Below, one piece after another: positions 41,388 through 50,318 of a stretch of 64,000 nt of DNA (position 1 is the first letter of the stretch; each line of letters starts with the position of its first letter). The translations under genes and the position numbers were made by a program. The stretch spans positions 806,001 through 870,000 of the forward strand of contig NZ_SBIP01000002.1 of the NCBI RefSeq assembly GCF_004053875.1, in the 5' to 3' direction. This stretch comes from Neorhizobium lilium. GTDB lineage: Bacteria; Pseudomonadota; Alphaproteobacteria; Rhizobiales; Rhizobiaceae. The notes below the pieces were generated by a model. The model saw nothing but the letters and a program-made list of their open reading frames with translations, made no database searches and was not told the DNA's origin.

Positions 41388-41771
41388 ATGGTTCACATGC
41401 CCGACGCCCTCACCATCCTGGTCGTGGATGACGATGCGCTGATCTCCATGAGCATGGTCGATATGCTGGAGGATCTCGGCCACCAGGTGCTGGAAGCATC
41501 GTCCGGCGCCCAGGCATTGGAAATCGTCAAGGCGGCGGAGCGTATCGATCTGGTCATCACCGATTATTCCATGCCGGGCATGAACGGCGCAGAACTCGCA
41601 ATGGGTCTTCGCCGGATCAGGAACGACCTGCCCGTGCTGGTCGCTACCGGTTATGCGGATCTGCCACCGGATGCTGGGATCGATCTTCCGCGGCTGGGCA
41701 AGCCTTATTCGCAGGAACAACTGGCCCGCGAAATCTCCAATATCTTCTCCGCACGCAACGCAGAAGCCTGA
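41388..41771 (+). CDS. Single-domain response regulator
   Basis: This 127-residue stand-alone receiver domain has acidic residues in TILVVDDDALISMSM, the phospho-acceptor Asp in LVITDYSMPGMNGAELAMGL, and the lysine in RLGKPYSQEQL. There is no output domain. The receiver ends in a short tail NIFSARNAEA. No kinase lies next to it. I chose the ATG at 41388; one eight codons upstream (41364) and one three codons downstream are in frame. Confidence 0.85.
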   Translation: MVHMPDALTILVVDDDALISMSMVDMLEDLGHQVLEASSGAQALEIVKAAERIDLVITDYSMPGMNGAELAMGLRRIRNDLPVLVATGYADLPPDAGIDLPRLGKPYSQEQLAREISNIFSARNAEA

Positions 41772-41796
41772 CGAGGGGTGTCTCGCTGCAAAGAGC

Positions 41797-41821
41797 GGAA
41801 CCCTAGGTCCCAATAGGCGTT
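41797..41821 (+). promoter_or_regulatory. Candidate EcfG/RpoE2 promoter of the DUF883 gene
   Basis: GGAAC-N16-CGTT, full consensus, ends 27 bases before the ATG at 41849. Confidence 0.75.
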
Positions 41822-41848
41822 GGAGGAGCAGTCTAAAGGAGCTTCACC

Positions 41849-42172
41849 ATGGCCTATGATCCCGACCAGAACAACGACAAGCTTACGCGGCCTGTGGCTG
41901 CACCCAAGGTAGATGAAGCGCTTGCCGCCATCGAATCCCGTTCATCGGACGATGACGCCAAAGTATCGGCGCAGGAAGAACTGGACGCGTTACGCGCCGA
42001 AGTCGCCCGCATGAAGGACTCGGCAATCGAAGTCGCATCCGCCTCCAAACGCCTGGCTCGTTCGGGAACGGTTGCTCTGCGCGACGACCTCGAAGTCCGT
42101 ATCAAAGCCCGGCCGCTGGCGGCGGTGGCGATCGCAGCGGCTGTCGGTTACGTCTGGGGGCTGACCCGATGA
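41849..42172 (+). CDS. DUF883 (ElaB/YqjD-like) protein
   Basis: This 107-residue protein has a charged helical body (about 30-85: SAQEELDALRAEVARMKDSA) and a C-terminal membrane anchor, RIKARPLAAVAIAAAVGYVW, the DUF883/ElaB signature. These tail-anchored proteins bind ribosomes or the membrane in stationary or stress conditions in E. coli. AAAGGAG precedes the ATG. An EcfG-type promoter is just upstream. The stop overlaps the start of the next ORF by ATGA. Confidence 0.83.
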   Translation: MAYDPDQNNDKLTRPVAAPKVDEALAAIESRSSDDDAKVSAQEELDALRAEVARMKDSAIEVASASKRLARSGTVALRDDLEVRIKARPLAAVAIAAAVGYVWGLTR

Positions 42173-42387
42173 GCGGCGAAAAAACGGAAACCAAAAAGCT
42201 TGCGGAAGAATATATTCGGCTCGGTGGCAAGCGCCAGTCGATCATGGACGACAACCTTGTCGATACCCGTAAATGGGAAAATGACAATCCTGAGGCCGAG
42301 GCCTTCTGGAACGAGAATATCAAGACGCTCGATGACGACCGCCTGCGGGAAGTGCAGACCTACCTGCCAAGTATCAATTCGGACTGA
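42169..42387 (+). CDS. Small hydrophilic protein coupled to the DUF883 gene
   Basis: No family recognised. This 72-residue, charged, hydrophilic protein (NDNPEAEAFWNENIKTLDDD; LREVQTYLPSI) begins four bases inside the DUF883 gene and therefore shares its message and its EcfG-type promoter. It may be a partner protein. Confidence 0.72.
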   Translation: MSGEKTETKKLAEEYIRLGGKRQSIMDDNLVDTRKWENDNPEAEAFWNENIKTLDDDRLREVQTYLPSINSD

Positions 42388-42468
42388 GGTGGTTTGAAGG
42401 ATCGATGAATCCGAGAGGGGCGATGCCAAGAGAGCACCGCTCCCTTTTTTGCAATTCAAGACCACTTT

Positions 42469-43185
42469 CTACGACTTCAAGCCCTCCTGCAAATCCCGCT
42501 CTGCGCGCTCCAGCGCATTTGAGTTCAGCACCTTGCGCGAAAGCGCCACGGCCACCGCCCGGGTGCGTAGATTGTACCATCCTTCGCCGCCCTGGCCTGT
42601 CGGATGGTAGACGTCGAGTTTTTCGTAGAGCTGCTGCAATCGGTTCTGTACGCTTCTGAGCGAAAGCTTTTTGCGCTGGGCGATTGCCTTGTCGGTCAGC
42701 CCAAGCGCCACATCCACAAGGATTTCATACTCCGCATCGCTGAGGCCATGGGCATTGCCAAGGCTCTTCTGCTGGATGCCGCGCACCTCGCGATCGATCA
42801 CACATTGCGACTCGATGAAGACGCTGCGCAGTGCCAGTTTCAGCCGCTCGTCGGACGTCGATTTCAACACATAGCCATAGGTCGCCCCTTCGGGCACGAT
42901 CCGCGCCACGCCGCGGACATAAGCCTCGTCGGAATAGTTGGACCAGAACAGGATCTTGGTGTCCGGCCGCTCGCGCCAGATGGTGCGGGCCGCCTCTATG
43001 CCGTTGCGCTCGCTCATCTGGAGATCCATCACCACATGCTCGCTACGCGCCTTGCGCGCCTGCACTTCGCCTGAGAAGCCGTTGTCGGCTTCGATCACGT
43101 CGTCGCATTCGGGCAGCGCGGCACGTACCGCTTCATGCAGATAGGAGCGGTGCAGCGCATCATCTTCCACGATAAGCACTCTCAT
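42469..43185 (-). CDS. NarL/LuxR-type response regulator
   Basis: This 238-residue regulator has an N-terminal receiver (about 1-120) with EDD, phospho-acceptor Asp54 in HVVMDLQMSERNGIEAA and Lys in GYVLKSTSDE. A LuxR-type helix-turn-helix runs about 145-200 (GLSDAEYEILVDVALGLTDK, LSLRSVQNRLQQLYEKL). The start overlaps the kinase stop by ATGA, so it is the second gene of a two-component operon. Targets unknown; the divergent sugar ABC operon is a candidate. Confidence 0.9.
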   Translation of the reverse strand: MRVLIVEDDALHRSYLHEAVRAALPECDDVIEADNGFSGEVQARKARSEHVVMDLQMSERNGIEAARTIWRERPDTKILFWSNYSDEAYVRGVARIVPEGATYGYVLKSTSDERLKLALRSVFIESQCVIDREVRGIQQKSLGNAHGLSDAEYEILVDVALGLTDKAIAQRKKLSLRSVQNRLQQLYEKLDVYHPTGQGGEGWYNLRTRAVAVALSRKVLNSNALERAERDLQEGLKS

Positions 43186-44438
43186 AGTCCCGCCTCCACC
43201 CTTGCCTTGTTCTCCAGCGGCAGGCTCAGCCTTACAGCAGTCCCATATCCGCCGGAGCCCCGGCCGATCTCGAGCCGGGCTGAAATCAACCGCGCCCGCG
43301 TCTTCATATTGTCCACCCCATGGCCGGCGCGCTCCGAACCCGAGCCAGCCGGCGGAGATGCGACACCGCAGCCGTCGTCGATCACCTCTATGCCGAGCAA
43401 CCCCTGCTCTATTTGCCCGATCCGCACCAGGATCGTATCCGGCTGGCCGTGCCGGATGGCGTTGTTCACCGCCTCCTGGACGATACGGAAAAGCGAGATC
43501 GCCACCGTCTGCTCGAGCCCGGTCAGCATGTCGCCGCTATCGTCCGTCACCTGCCAGCGGATCGGCAGACCGCTCTCGCGCACGGAGCGGTCGAGATGGT
43601 TCTCGATTGCCTCGGCCACGCCGAAAAGCTGCAGCACCGTGGGCTTGGCCTCCTCGATGATCTGACGAAGATCGTGCATACACTGCTGCAGCGTTCGGCA
43701 AAGCGGCTCCAGCACATCGGCCGGCAGGTCCGGCTGCGTGGCAAGCCGCTCCATCCGCCGCGAAAGCCGCGTCAGGTCGGCAAGCGTCTGGTCGTGCAGA
43801 TCCATGCCGATCCGCTGCCGCTCGGCCTCCAGCGCTTCCGTGAGTTTCAGCGCCCCGAGCCGTAAGCCTTCCTCCCGTGCCCGCGCCTCCGTTTCCACCA
43901 CGGCGGACCGCTTGGCCTGTTCGGCGGCCCGAAGCGCGAAGAAATACGGCGCCAGAAGGTCTGCAATGGAGCGCGCGCACTCCACGTCTTCCATCGTGTA
44001 GGCGTCCCGCTCATGGCTGGAACAGCTAAGCGCCCCGATGATGTTGCCTTGCACCTTCAGCGGCACGTGCAGCCGGCTGCGCAGCGCAAGATCGATGATT
44101 GGCCGAGAGAAGGCCCCGGCAAAGTGAAAGCGGGGATCGGAACACGCATCTTCCGACAGGAGAAAGTCCACATCCCCTGCCAGCAGGGTGCGGATGGGAC
44201 TTCCGGTCAGGAGCGCAGGCGGTTGCTTGCTCCAGGCGGTGTCGAGCCCGCTCTCATAGGCGATATGGTATTTGCCGTCGATCGTCTTGATGCAGACGTC
44301 GAGATGATCATGCGGGATGATATGGCTGATTTCAACCGCGACCGCCTGGATGATGGCGTGAAAATCCAGCTGCCCCGCCAGAAGCCGCGAGATGCCGAGA
44401 TAGCGGTCGAACAGCGAATTGCGCGCCCTGTTGAGCAT
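43182..44438 (-). CDS. GAF-domain histidine kinase (HisKA_3 type)
   Basis: This 418-residue soluble sensor kinase has no membrane segment. A GAF domain spans about 20-170 (DVCIKTIDGKYHIAYESG; LRSRLHVPLKVQGNIIGALS), followed by a coiled coil, the HisKA_3 dimerisation helix with phospho-His in ERQRIGMDLHDQTLADLTRL (about 230-245), and the HATPase with FRIVQEAVNNAIRHG (N box) and VIDDGCGVASPPAGSGSERAGHGVDNMK. The start at 44438 is preceded by a strong GGGAGGAGG. It pairs with the downstream NarL-type regulator. The signal is cytoplasmic and unknown. Confidence 0.9.
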   Translation of the reverse strand: MLNRARNSLFDRYLGISRLLAGQLDFHAIIQAVAVEISHIIPHDHLDVCIKTIDGKYHIAYESGLDTAWSKQPPALLTGSPIRTLLAGDVDFLLSEDACSDPRFHFAGAFSRPIIDLALRSRLHVPLKVQGNIIGALSCSSHERDAYTMEDVECARSIADLLAPYFFALRAAEQAKRSAVVETEARAREEGLRLGALKLTEALEAERQRIGMDLHDQTLADLTRLSRRMERLATQPDLPADVLEPLCRTLQQCMHDLRQIIEEAKPTVLQLFGVAEAIENHLDRSVRESGLPIRWQVTDDSGDMLTGLEQTVAISLFRIVQEAVNNAIRHGQPDTILVRIGQIEQGLLGIEVIDDGCGVASPPAGSGSERAGHGVDNMKTRARLISARLEIGRGSGGYGTAVRLSLPLENKARVEAGL

Positions 44439-44580
44439 GAGCGACCTCCTCCCAAAGGCATATAGCCATAAAGCGCCGCCATCATCATTTTGTCTTGCGG
44501 GATCCCGCATATTTTGCGCGGCCCTCCGCACACCAGTTGCTTGAAAGTGCCTATACAACAAGCGCTTTCTCCCTCATCTT

Positions 44581-44627
44581 CGATTGACTGGGCAAATAAA
44601 GCTCAGTGCAATCTATCTCCGATTGAC
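44581..44627. repeat. Direct repeat in the promoter region of the sugar ABC operon
   Basis: CGATTGAC occurs at 44581-44588 and again at 44620-44627, 39 bases apart, in the gap between the two-component genes and the sugar ABC operon. It could be a pair of regulator half-sites. Short and only suggestive. Confidence 0.3.
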
Positions 44628-44672
44628 CGTTGAGGAGCGGCGGAGAGTAGCAGGGAGCTTTGGGAGGAAATC

Positions 44673-45689
44673 ATGACCATCAGAAAGATGCTTTTCGCAT
44701 CCGTGGCCGTCGCGTGCGCGATCGGCCCGGCAACCGCATTCGCGGACACTTCGGGCAAGAAGATTGCCCTGTCGAACAACTATGCCGGCAATTCGTGGCG
44801 GCAGGCCATGCTCACCACCTGGGACAAGGTCACCAAGCAGGCAGTGTCCAAGGGCGTGGTCGCCGCGGCAGACCCTTTCACCACCGCCGAGAACCAGGCG
44901 ACCGAACAGGCAGCCCAGATCCAGAACCTCATCCTTCAGGGCTATGACGCGATCGTCATCGACGCCGCTTCCCCGACCGCCCTTAACGGCGCTATCAAGG
45001 AAGCCTGCGATGCCGGCATCGTCGTCGTCTCCTTCGACGGTGTCGTTACCGAACCGTGCGCCTGGCGCATTGCCGTCGACTTCAAGGGCATGGGCGAAAG
45101 CCAGGTCGATTATCTAGCCAAGAAGCTGCCCAAGGGCGGCAACCTCCTTGAAATCCGCGGCCTTGCAGGCGTTTCCGTTGATGACGAGATCCATGCAGGC
45201 ATCGAAGCCGGCGTGAAGAAGAACCCGCAGTTCAAGGTCGTCGGCTCGGTCAACGGCGATTGGGCGCAGGACGTCGCCCAGCGTGCCGTGGCCGGCATCC
45301 TGCCTAGCCTGCCGGAGATCGCCGCAGTCGTCACCCAGGGCGGCGATGGTTATGGCGCAGCCCAGGCCTTTGCGGCTGCCAAGCGCCCGACCCCGACGAT
45401 CGTCATGGGCAACCGCGAAGACGAACTCGTCTGGTGGAAGCAGCAGAAGGACAAGAGCAGCTACGAGACCATGTCGGTCTCCATCGCACCGGGCGTTTCG
45501 ACGCTTGCCTTCTGGGTCGCTCAGCAGATCCTCGATGGCAAGCAGGTCAAGAAGGATCTCGTCGTGCCCTTCCTGCGCATCGACCAGGACAATCTGGAAG
45601 CCAATCTGGCCAACACCCAGAAGGGCGGCGTAGCAAATGTCGAATACTCTCTGGAAGACGCCCAGAAGGTAATCGCCGCCGCCAAGTAA
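44673..45689 (+). CDS. Sugar ABC transporter substrate-binding protein (CUT2/RbsB type)
   Basis: This 338-residue periplasmic protein has a signal peptide of about 25 residues (SVAVACAIGPATAFA). The peripla_BP_4 fold begins KKIALSNNYAGNSWRQAM and has ILQGYDAIVIDAASPTALNG, then VNGDWAQDVAQRAVAGILP and AAVVTQGGDGYGAAQAF. Together with a two-domain ATPase and two permeases this is a CUT2-type importer. The substrate is probably a monosaccharide or sugar acid, given the lactonase gene downstream. GGGAGGAAATC precedes the ATG. Confidence 0.92.
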   Translation: MTIRKMLFASVAVACAIGPATAFADTSGKKIALSNNYAGNSWRQAMLTTWDKVTKQAVSKGVVAAADPFTTAENQATEQAAQIQNLILQGYDAIVIDAASPTALNGAIKEACDAGIVVVSFDGVVTEPCAWRIAVDFKGMGESQVDYLAKKLPKGGNLLEIRGLAGVSVDDEIHAGIEAGVKKNPQFKVVGSVNGDWAQDVAQRAVAGILPSLPEIAAVVTQGGDGYGAAQAFAAAKRPTPTIVMGNREDELVWWKQQKDKSSYETMSVSIAPGVSTLAFWVAQQILDGKQVKKDLVVPFLRIDQDNLEANLANTQKGGVANVEYSLEDAQKVIAAAK

Positions 45690-45702
45690 AGGCTCCTCCC
45701 TG

Positions 45703-45742
45703 AAGCCGGATCATGGTCCCGACAAGGGCGGTGATCCGGCTT
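45703..45742 (+). terminator. Intercistronic hairpin after the substrate-binding protein gene
   Basis: An 11-bp perfect stem AAGCCGGATCA / TGATCCGGCTT with an 18-base loop follows the stop by 13 bases, before the ATPase gene. Such hairpins cause partial termination or protect mRNA, giving excess binding protein over transporter subunits. Confidence 0.7.
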
Positions 45743-45784
45743 TATCTCCCGCCTGATGACCCGCATCACGGATGTAGACTGCGC

Positions 45785-47248
45785 ATGATCACTGTACATG
45801 AAAGACAGGAAGTGGTTGCCGCCCGCGGCATCCGGGTGACCTTCGGCGCCGTAAAGGCGCTCGACGGGGCCGATCTGGTGATCCATTCCGGGGAGTGCCT
45901 CGGCCTCGTGGGCCATAACGGCGCCGGCAAATCCACCATCGTCAACGTCATCAATGGCGGCCTTACCCCGCATGACGGCACCGTATCCTATAGCGGGTCG
46001 GATGCCGCCCACGGAATCGCCACCGCCCGCGCCAATGGCGTACGCTGCGTCTTCCAGGAATTATCGCTCTGCCCGAACCTGACAGTCAACGAAAACACCC
46101 GTATCATGCACACCGGCCTCAAGGGCTGGAACTGGCGTTCGCGCGCACTTAAACTTGTCGAAACCCAGCTGGCCGAGGTGTTTCCCGGCCACGACATAGA
46201 TTGCGACAGCACGGTGGACGACCTGTCGATTGCCGAGCGCCAGATGGTGGAGATCGCCATCAGCTTTGCCGGCGTGAGGGAGCGCCCAAAGCTCGTCATC
46301 CTAGATGAGCCTACTTCTTCGCTCGATGCAGGTCTGGCGGCACAGCTCATGTCCTATATCCGCCGCTTCGTCGGCCAGGGCGGCTCCGTCCTGCTCATCT
46401 CGCATATCCTGGGCGAGATCCTTTCCACCTGTGACCGTGTGGTGGTGATGAAGGACGGTCGGGTCGTCGCTGATCGCACCGCATCCGAATTCTCGACGCG
46501 CACCCTGGTGGAAGCCATGGGCAATGTGGTGCGCGAACAGGAACTTCACCGCGGGCAGGACAAGCGCGGTAGCACTCCCGTGCTGTCCATGCCGCCGCGT
46601 CGCGGCCGTGGCCTTCCCTTCGAAGCTTATCGCGGCGAGATGATCGGCTTCGCCGGACTTGGCGGCCATGGCCAGACCCAGGCGCTGCTCGACCTCTACC
46701 TCTCCCGCAACAGCAACTGGTGGCCGAGCCGCAAGGAAGAACTGGCTTTCGTCGCCGGCGACCGCAGCCTCAACGGCACATTTCCCCTGTGGAGCATCCT
46801 GAAGAACCTCAGCATCGCTTCGCTGGGCAGCCTTTCTTCCCGAAGCCTCGTCGATGCCGACCGCGAAGACGAGCTTGGGGCAGGCTGGAAGAAGCGGATT
46901 GAGATCCGCACGCCGGACATGAACAACCGCATCCTGTCGCTGTCGGGCGGCAATCAGCAGAAGGTCCTGTTCGCCCGCGCGCTTGCGACGACGGCAAAGA
47001 CGGTGCTGATGGACGATCCGATGCGCGGCGTCGATGTCGGCACCAAGCAGGAAGTCTACGACATCCTGCGCAGCGAAGCGGCCACCGGGCGCACCTTCAT
47101 CTGGTATTCGACGGAAATGGATGAAATCCGGCTCTGCGACCGGGTCTACGTCTTCCGGGAAGGCGCAATCGTCTCTGAGCTTATCGGCGAGGAGATCACC
47201 GAGAAGAACGTGCTGGCCGCGTCGTTCACATCCGGAGAAGCCGCATGA
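45785..47248 (+). CDS. Sugar ABC transporter ATP-binding protein (two-domain, CUT2)
   Basis: This 487-residue ATPase has two fused ABC domains. The first has Walker A GLVGHNGAGKSTIVNV, signature LSIAERQMVEIAISFAG and Walker B LVILDEPTSSLD. The second (about 275-480) has a degenerate Walker A (GLGGHGQTQALLDLY), as usual for this family, and LSGGNQQKVLFARAL plus VLMDDPMRGVDVG. It powers uptake with the two permeases. The start at 45785 (MITVHERQ) is after the hairpin. The stop overlaps the first permease start by ATGA. Confidence 0.92.
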   Translation: MITVHERQEVVAARGIRVTFGAVKALDGADLVIHSGECLGLVGHNGAGKSTIVNVINGGLTPHDGTVSYSGSDAAHGIATARANGVRCVFQELSLCPNLTVNENTRIMHTGLKGWNWRSRALKLVETQLAEVFPGHDIDCDSTVDDLSIAERQMVEIAISFAGVRERPKLVILDEPTSSLDAGLAAQLMSYIRRFVGQGGSVLLISHILGEILSTCDRVVVMKDGRVVADRTASEFSTRTLVEAMGNVVREQELHRGQDKRGSTPVLSMPPRRGRGLPFEAYRGEMIGFAGLGGHGQTQALLDLYLSRNSNWWPSRKEELAFVAGDRSLNGTFPLWSILKNLSIASLGSLSSRSLVDADREDELGAGWKKRIEIRTPDMNNRILSLSGGNQQKVLFARALATTAKTVLMDDPMRGVDVGTKQEVYDILRSEAATGRTFIWYSTEMDEIRLCDRVYVFREGAIVSELIGEEITEKNVLAASFTSGEAA

Positions 47249-48186
47249 AAATCTCCTCCGGCACCGTTCGCCTGATCATTCCGGCGGCATCCCTGGCAGT
47301 GCTGCTCGCCGCTGTCTTCTACATGCAGCCGCGCACCATGAGCTATACGGGGCTCAACCTTCTCTTCAACCTCGCGGTTCCGATTGCGCTGGCAACAATT
47401 GCGCAGATGCTGATCATGGCGGTCAACGACCTCGACCTCTCCATGGGCACGTTCGTCAGCTTCTGCGCCTGCGTTGCCGCCACCTTCCTGCAGACGTCGC
47501 CGGCCATCGGCATTCTCATCTTCATCGGTGCGATCGCCGTCTACGCGGGGATCGGCGTCGTCATCCATGTCCGTGAACTGCCCTCTATCGTGGTGACGCT
47601 CGGCATGAGCTTCGTCTGGGGCGGGCTGGCGGTGCTGATGCTGCCCTCGCCCGGCGGCGCCGCACCCGTCTGGGCGCGCTGGCTGATGACGGCCAAACCG
47701 CCCGTCATACCCATGGCCATCGTCGCCAGCATTCTGATTGCGGCGATCACCCACTTCATCGTCATGCGCTCGTCCTTCGGCGTGGTCGTCCGAGGCGTCG
47801 GTGGAAACTATCGCTCCGTGGAGCGCGCCGGCTGGTCGGTACTCCGGCTCCGCGCCGCCACCTATGCGCTCGCCGGCTTCTTCGCCGTCCTGTCCGGTAT
47901 TGCCCTGGTGGGCCTCACCACATCGGCGGACGCCAATATCGCGCTGCGCTACACGCTGCTTTCCATTGCCGGCGTCATCCTTGGCGGCGGCGAATTCGTT
48001 GGCGGCAAGGTCTCGCCCATTGGCGCCGTCATCGGCGCACTGACGCTGACGCTTGCCGGCTCCTTCCTGTCCTTCATGCGCATCTCGCCGGATTGGCAGA
48101 TCGGCGCCCAGGGCGCCATCCTCGTCGTCGTGCTGGCACTGCGCCTTTTGCTGAACCGCCTCGAAAAGCGGGAGAAGAACCGATGA
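47245..48186 (+). CDS. Sugar ABC transporter permease 1 (CUT2)
   Basis: This 313-residue inner-membrane protein has about ten hydrophobic segments in the BPD_transp_2 pattern: LIMAVNDLDLSMGTFVSF (substrate-site segment), LPSIVVTLGMSFVWGGLAVL and LLSIAGVILGGGEFVGGKVSPIGAV. It forms the channel with permease 2. Start overlaps the ATPase stop and its stop overlaps permease 2 by four bases. Confidence 0.92.
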   Translation: MKISSGTVRLIIPAASLAVLLAAVFYMQPRTMSYTGLNLLFNLAVPIALATIAQMLIMAVNDLDLSMGTFVSFCACVAATFLQTSPAIGILIFIGAIAVYAGIGVVIHVRELPSIVVTLGMSFVWGGLAVLMLPSPGGAAPVWARWLMTAKPPVIPMAIVASILIAAITHFIVMRSSFGVVVRGVGGNYRSVERAGWSVLRLRAATYALAGFFAVLSGIALVGLTTSADANIALRYTLLSIAGVILGGGEFVGGKVSPIGAVIGALTLTLAGSFLSFMRISPDWQIGAQGAILVVVLALRLLLNRLEKREKNR

Positions 48187-49130
48187 ACGCACCCCGCACG
48201 CTGCTCGCCAAGCCCTGGATCTGGTCTTTCGTCGCAACCGCCGCCGTCTGGATCATCACCATCCTCTTCACGGGCGGCGCAAGCACGGTGGGGCTGAGCC
48301 AGGCAGCCCTCACCTTTGCCGCCTTCTCCGTCATCGTCGGCATCGGCCAGATGTTTGTCATCACGCTCGGCCCCGGCAATATCGATCTGTCGGTTCCCTC
48401 GACCATGACGCTGTCCGGCACGCTTGCCCTGAAGCTGATGGACGTGCAGGACAGCATGATCGCCGTCGGCCTGCTGCTTGCCATCGTGCTTGGCCTGCTC
48501 GTCGGCATCGGCAATTACGCCCTCATCAAGCTTCTGCGCATTCCGCCGATCATCGCGACGCTGTCCATGAGCTTCGTTATCCAGTCGACGGCGATATGGG
48601 CGAACCGCGGCCTGCGCATCAAGCCGCCGGAAACGCTGGCAAATTTCACGACGTCGAGCCTTGTCGGCATCCCCAACATCGCCCTGGTCGCGCTGATCCT
48701 GTCCGCCCTCGCCTGGGTGCTTCTGGAAAAATCCATCTACGGCCGCTGGATTTCCGCAATCGGCCAGAGCACATTCGCCGCGCGAATGACCGGCATTCCG
48801 GTCGATGGCACACGCTTCATCACCTATGCGCTTTGTGCGGTTCTGGCATCGATCTGCGGCTACCTGCTGGCGAGCTTTTCCGGCGGTGCCGCACTCAACA
48901 TGGGCGCGGAATACCTGCTGATGTCGATCGCCGTGGTTGTCATCGGCGGCACCGCCGTTGCCGGCGGCAATTCCAACATTCCCGGCATATGGGGTGCCTC
49001 GCTCTTCATGTTCCTCGTCGTGTCGATGCTCAACACCTACGGCTTCGGCGCAGGCTTCCGCCTCATCCTCACCGGCCTCATCATCATCGCCGTCATCTTG
49101 GCTGCCGGCGGCCGCCAATCCACCCGATAA
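48183..49130 (+). CDS. Sugar ABC transporter permease 2 (CUT2)
   Basis: This 315-residue BPD_transp_2 permease has about ten membrane segments: GQMFVITLGPGNIDLSVPS, then LLRIPPIIATLSMSFVIQST and AVVVIGGTAVAGGNSNIPGI. It is paralogous to the neighbouring permease. The start at 48183 (MNAPRTLL) gives a four-base overlap with permease 1. A lactonase gene follows 22 bases later in the same unit. Confidence 0.92.
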   Translation: MNAPRTLLAKPWIWSFVATAAVWIITILFTGGASTVGLSQAALTFAAFSVIVGIGQMFVITLGPGNIDLSVPSTMTLSGTLALKLMDVQDSMIAVGLLLAIVLGLLVGIGNYALIKLLRIPPIIATLSMSFVIQSTAIWANRGLRIKPPETLANFTTSSLVGIPNIALVALILSALAWVLLEKSIYGRWISAIGQSTFAARMTGIPVDGTRFITYALCAVLASICGYLLASFSGGAALNMGAEYLLMSIAVVVIGGTAVAGGNSNIPGIWGASLFMFLVVSMLNTYGFGAGFRLILTGLIIIAVILAAGGRQSTR

Positions 49131-49152
49131 CGAACCCAATCGGACGCATCCC

Positions 49153-50067
49153 ATGCCGCAGAACGCCTCCATCTACGAAATCCACGACGACCGGTTCCGG
49201 CATCTGATCGTCGGCAGCGCCGGGCTTGACGAGCTTTATTCCGATTGCCGCTGGGCCGAAGGCCCGGTCTGGTTCGCGGATCTCAACTGCCTGGTCTGGA
49301 GCGATATTCCGAACCAGCGCATGCTGCGCTGGGCAGAGGGCACCGTCTCGGTCTTCCGGTCCCCGTCGAACTTTGTCAACGGCAATACGCGCGACCGCCA
49401 GGGCCGGCTCGTCTCCTGCGAGCATGGAGGCCGTCGCGTCACCCGCACCGAAATCGACGGCACGATCACCGTGCTTGCCGACCGGTATCAGGGCAAGCGG
49501 TTGAATTCGCCCAACGACGTCGTGGTGCGCTCGGACGGCAGCGTCTGGTTCACCGATCCGACCTATGGCATCAAGTCTGACTATGAGGGCTATCGCGCAG
49601 AGCCCGAACAGGCCACCCGCAACGTCTACCGTATCGACCCGGAAAGCGGCGGACTCGACGCCGTGGTTACGGATTTCAGCCAGCCGAACGGCCTCGCCTT
49701 CTCGCCGGATGAAACCAGGCTCTATGTGGCGGACTCCGCTTCCAGCCATGACGTGACGGCGCCACGCTACATTCGCGTCTTCGATGTGGTCGATGGCAAG
49801 CGGCTCGCGAACGGTCGTGTCTTCTGCCATCTGGACAACGGCCTGCCGGACGGATTCCGGGTGGATATCGACGGCAATGTCTGGACCAGCGCCGGCGACG
49901 GGGTGCATTGCTTTTCGGCCGATGGCGCGCTTCTTGGCAAGATCCTGGTGCCGCAGACCGTCGCAAACCTTACCTTCGGCGGACCACGCCGGAACAGACT
50001 GTTCATCACCGCCACCCGCTCCCTCTACGCGGTCTACCTAACCACGTCAGGCGCTACGCTGGGATGA
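49153..50067 (+). CDS. SMP-30/gluconolactonase-family protein
   Basis: This 304-residue six-bladed beta-propeller lactonase has the metal ligands of the family: Glu in CRWAEGPVWF, Asn in LNSPNDVVVRSDG with VWFTDPTYG, SQPNGLAFSPDE, and Asp in DGFRVDIDGNVWTS. It opens sugar lactones to acids. Placed at the end of the CUT2 operon, it suggests the imported sugar is oxidised to a lactone first. The start at 49153 follows a short gap from permease 2. Confidence 0.9.
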   Translation: MPQNASIYEIHDDRFRHLIVGSAGLDELYSDCRWAEGPVWFADLNCLVWSDIPNQRMLRWAEGTVSVFRSPSNFVNGNTRDRQGRLVSCEHGGRRVTRTEIDGTITVLADRYQGKRLNSPNDVVVRSDGSVWFTDPTYGIKSDYEGYRAEPEQATRNVYRIDPESGGLDAVVTDFSQPNGLAFSPDETRLYVADSASSHDVTAPRYIRVFDVVDGKRLANGRVFCHLDNGLPDGFRVDIDGNVWTSAGDGVHCFSADGALLGKILVPQTVANLTFGGPRRNRLFITATRSLYAVYLTTSGATLG

Positions 50068-50130
50068 CACATCCGCGTTCAACCTCCCTGGAACAGCTTC
50101 CCATTGAGCGGGTCCCACGAGAACGGTTTT

Positions 50131-50217
50131 TCAGCCGGCTGCAGAGATGAGCACGGCAAAGACGATCAGGGCCGACGCAAGGATTAGAAATCCGATCAGC
50201 GGTATTCCGGTGCTCAT
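50131..50217 (-). CDS. 28-residue single-pass membrane peptide
   Basis: This short ORF is MSTGIPLIGFLILASALIVF followed by AVLISAAG, essentially one membrane helix. GAGG lies eight bases before the ATG. No EcfG-type promoter was found in front. It sits downstream of the minus-strand ABC exporter (102 bases after its stop) and could be the tail gene of that operon. Support is the ribosome site and hydrophobicity only. Confidence 0.5.
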   Translation of the reverse strand: MSTGIPLIGFLILASALIVFAVLISAAG

Positions 50218-50318
50218 AAGAACCTCGTCATTGAAGATGGCACCAGAGGCAGCGCGCCTTTACGCCCTCTGATATCAAACTGTGAAATAATCGCCCATCA
50301 GGCCGTAGCTTATGACCC

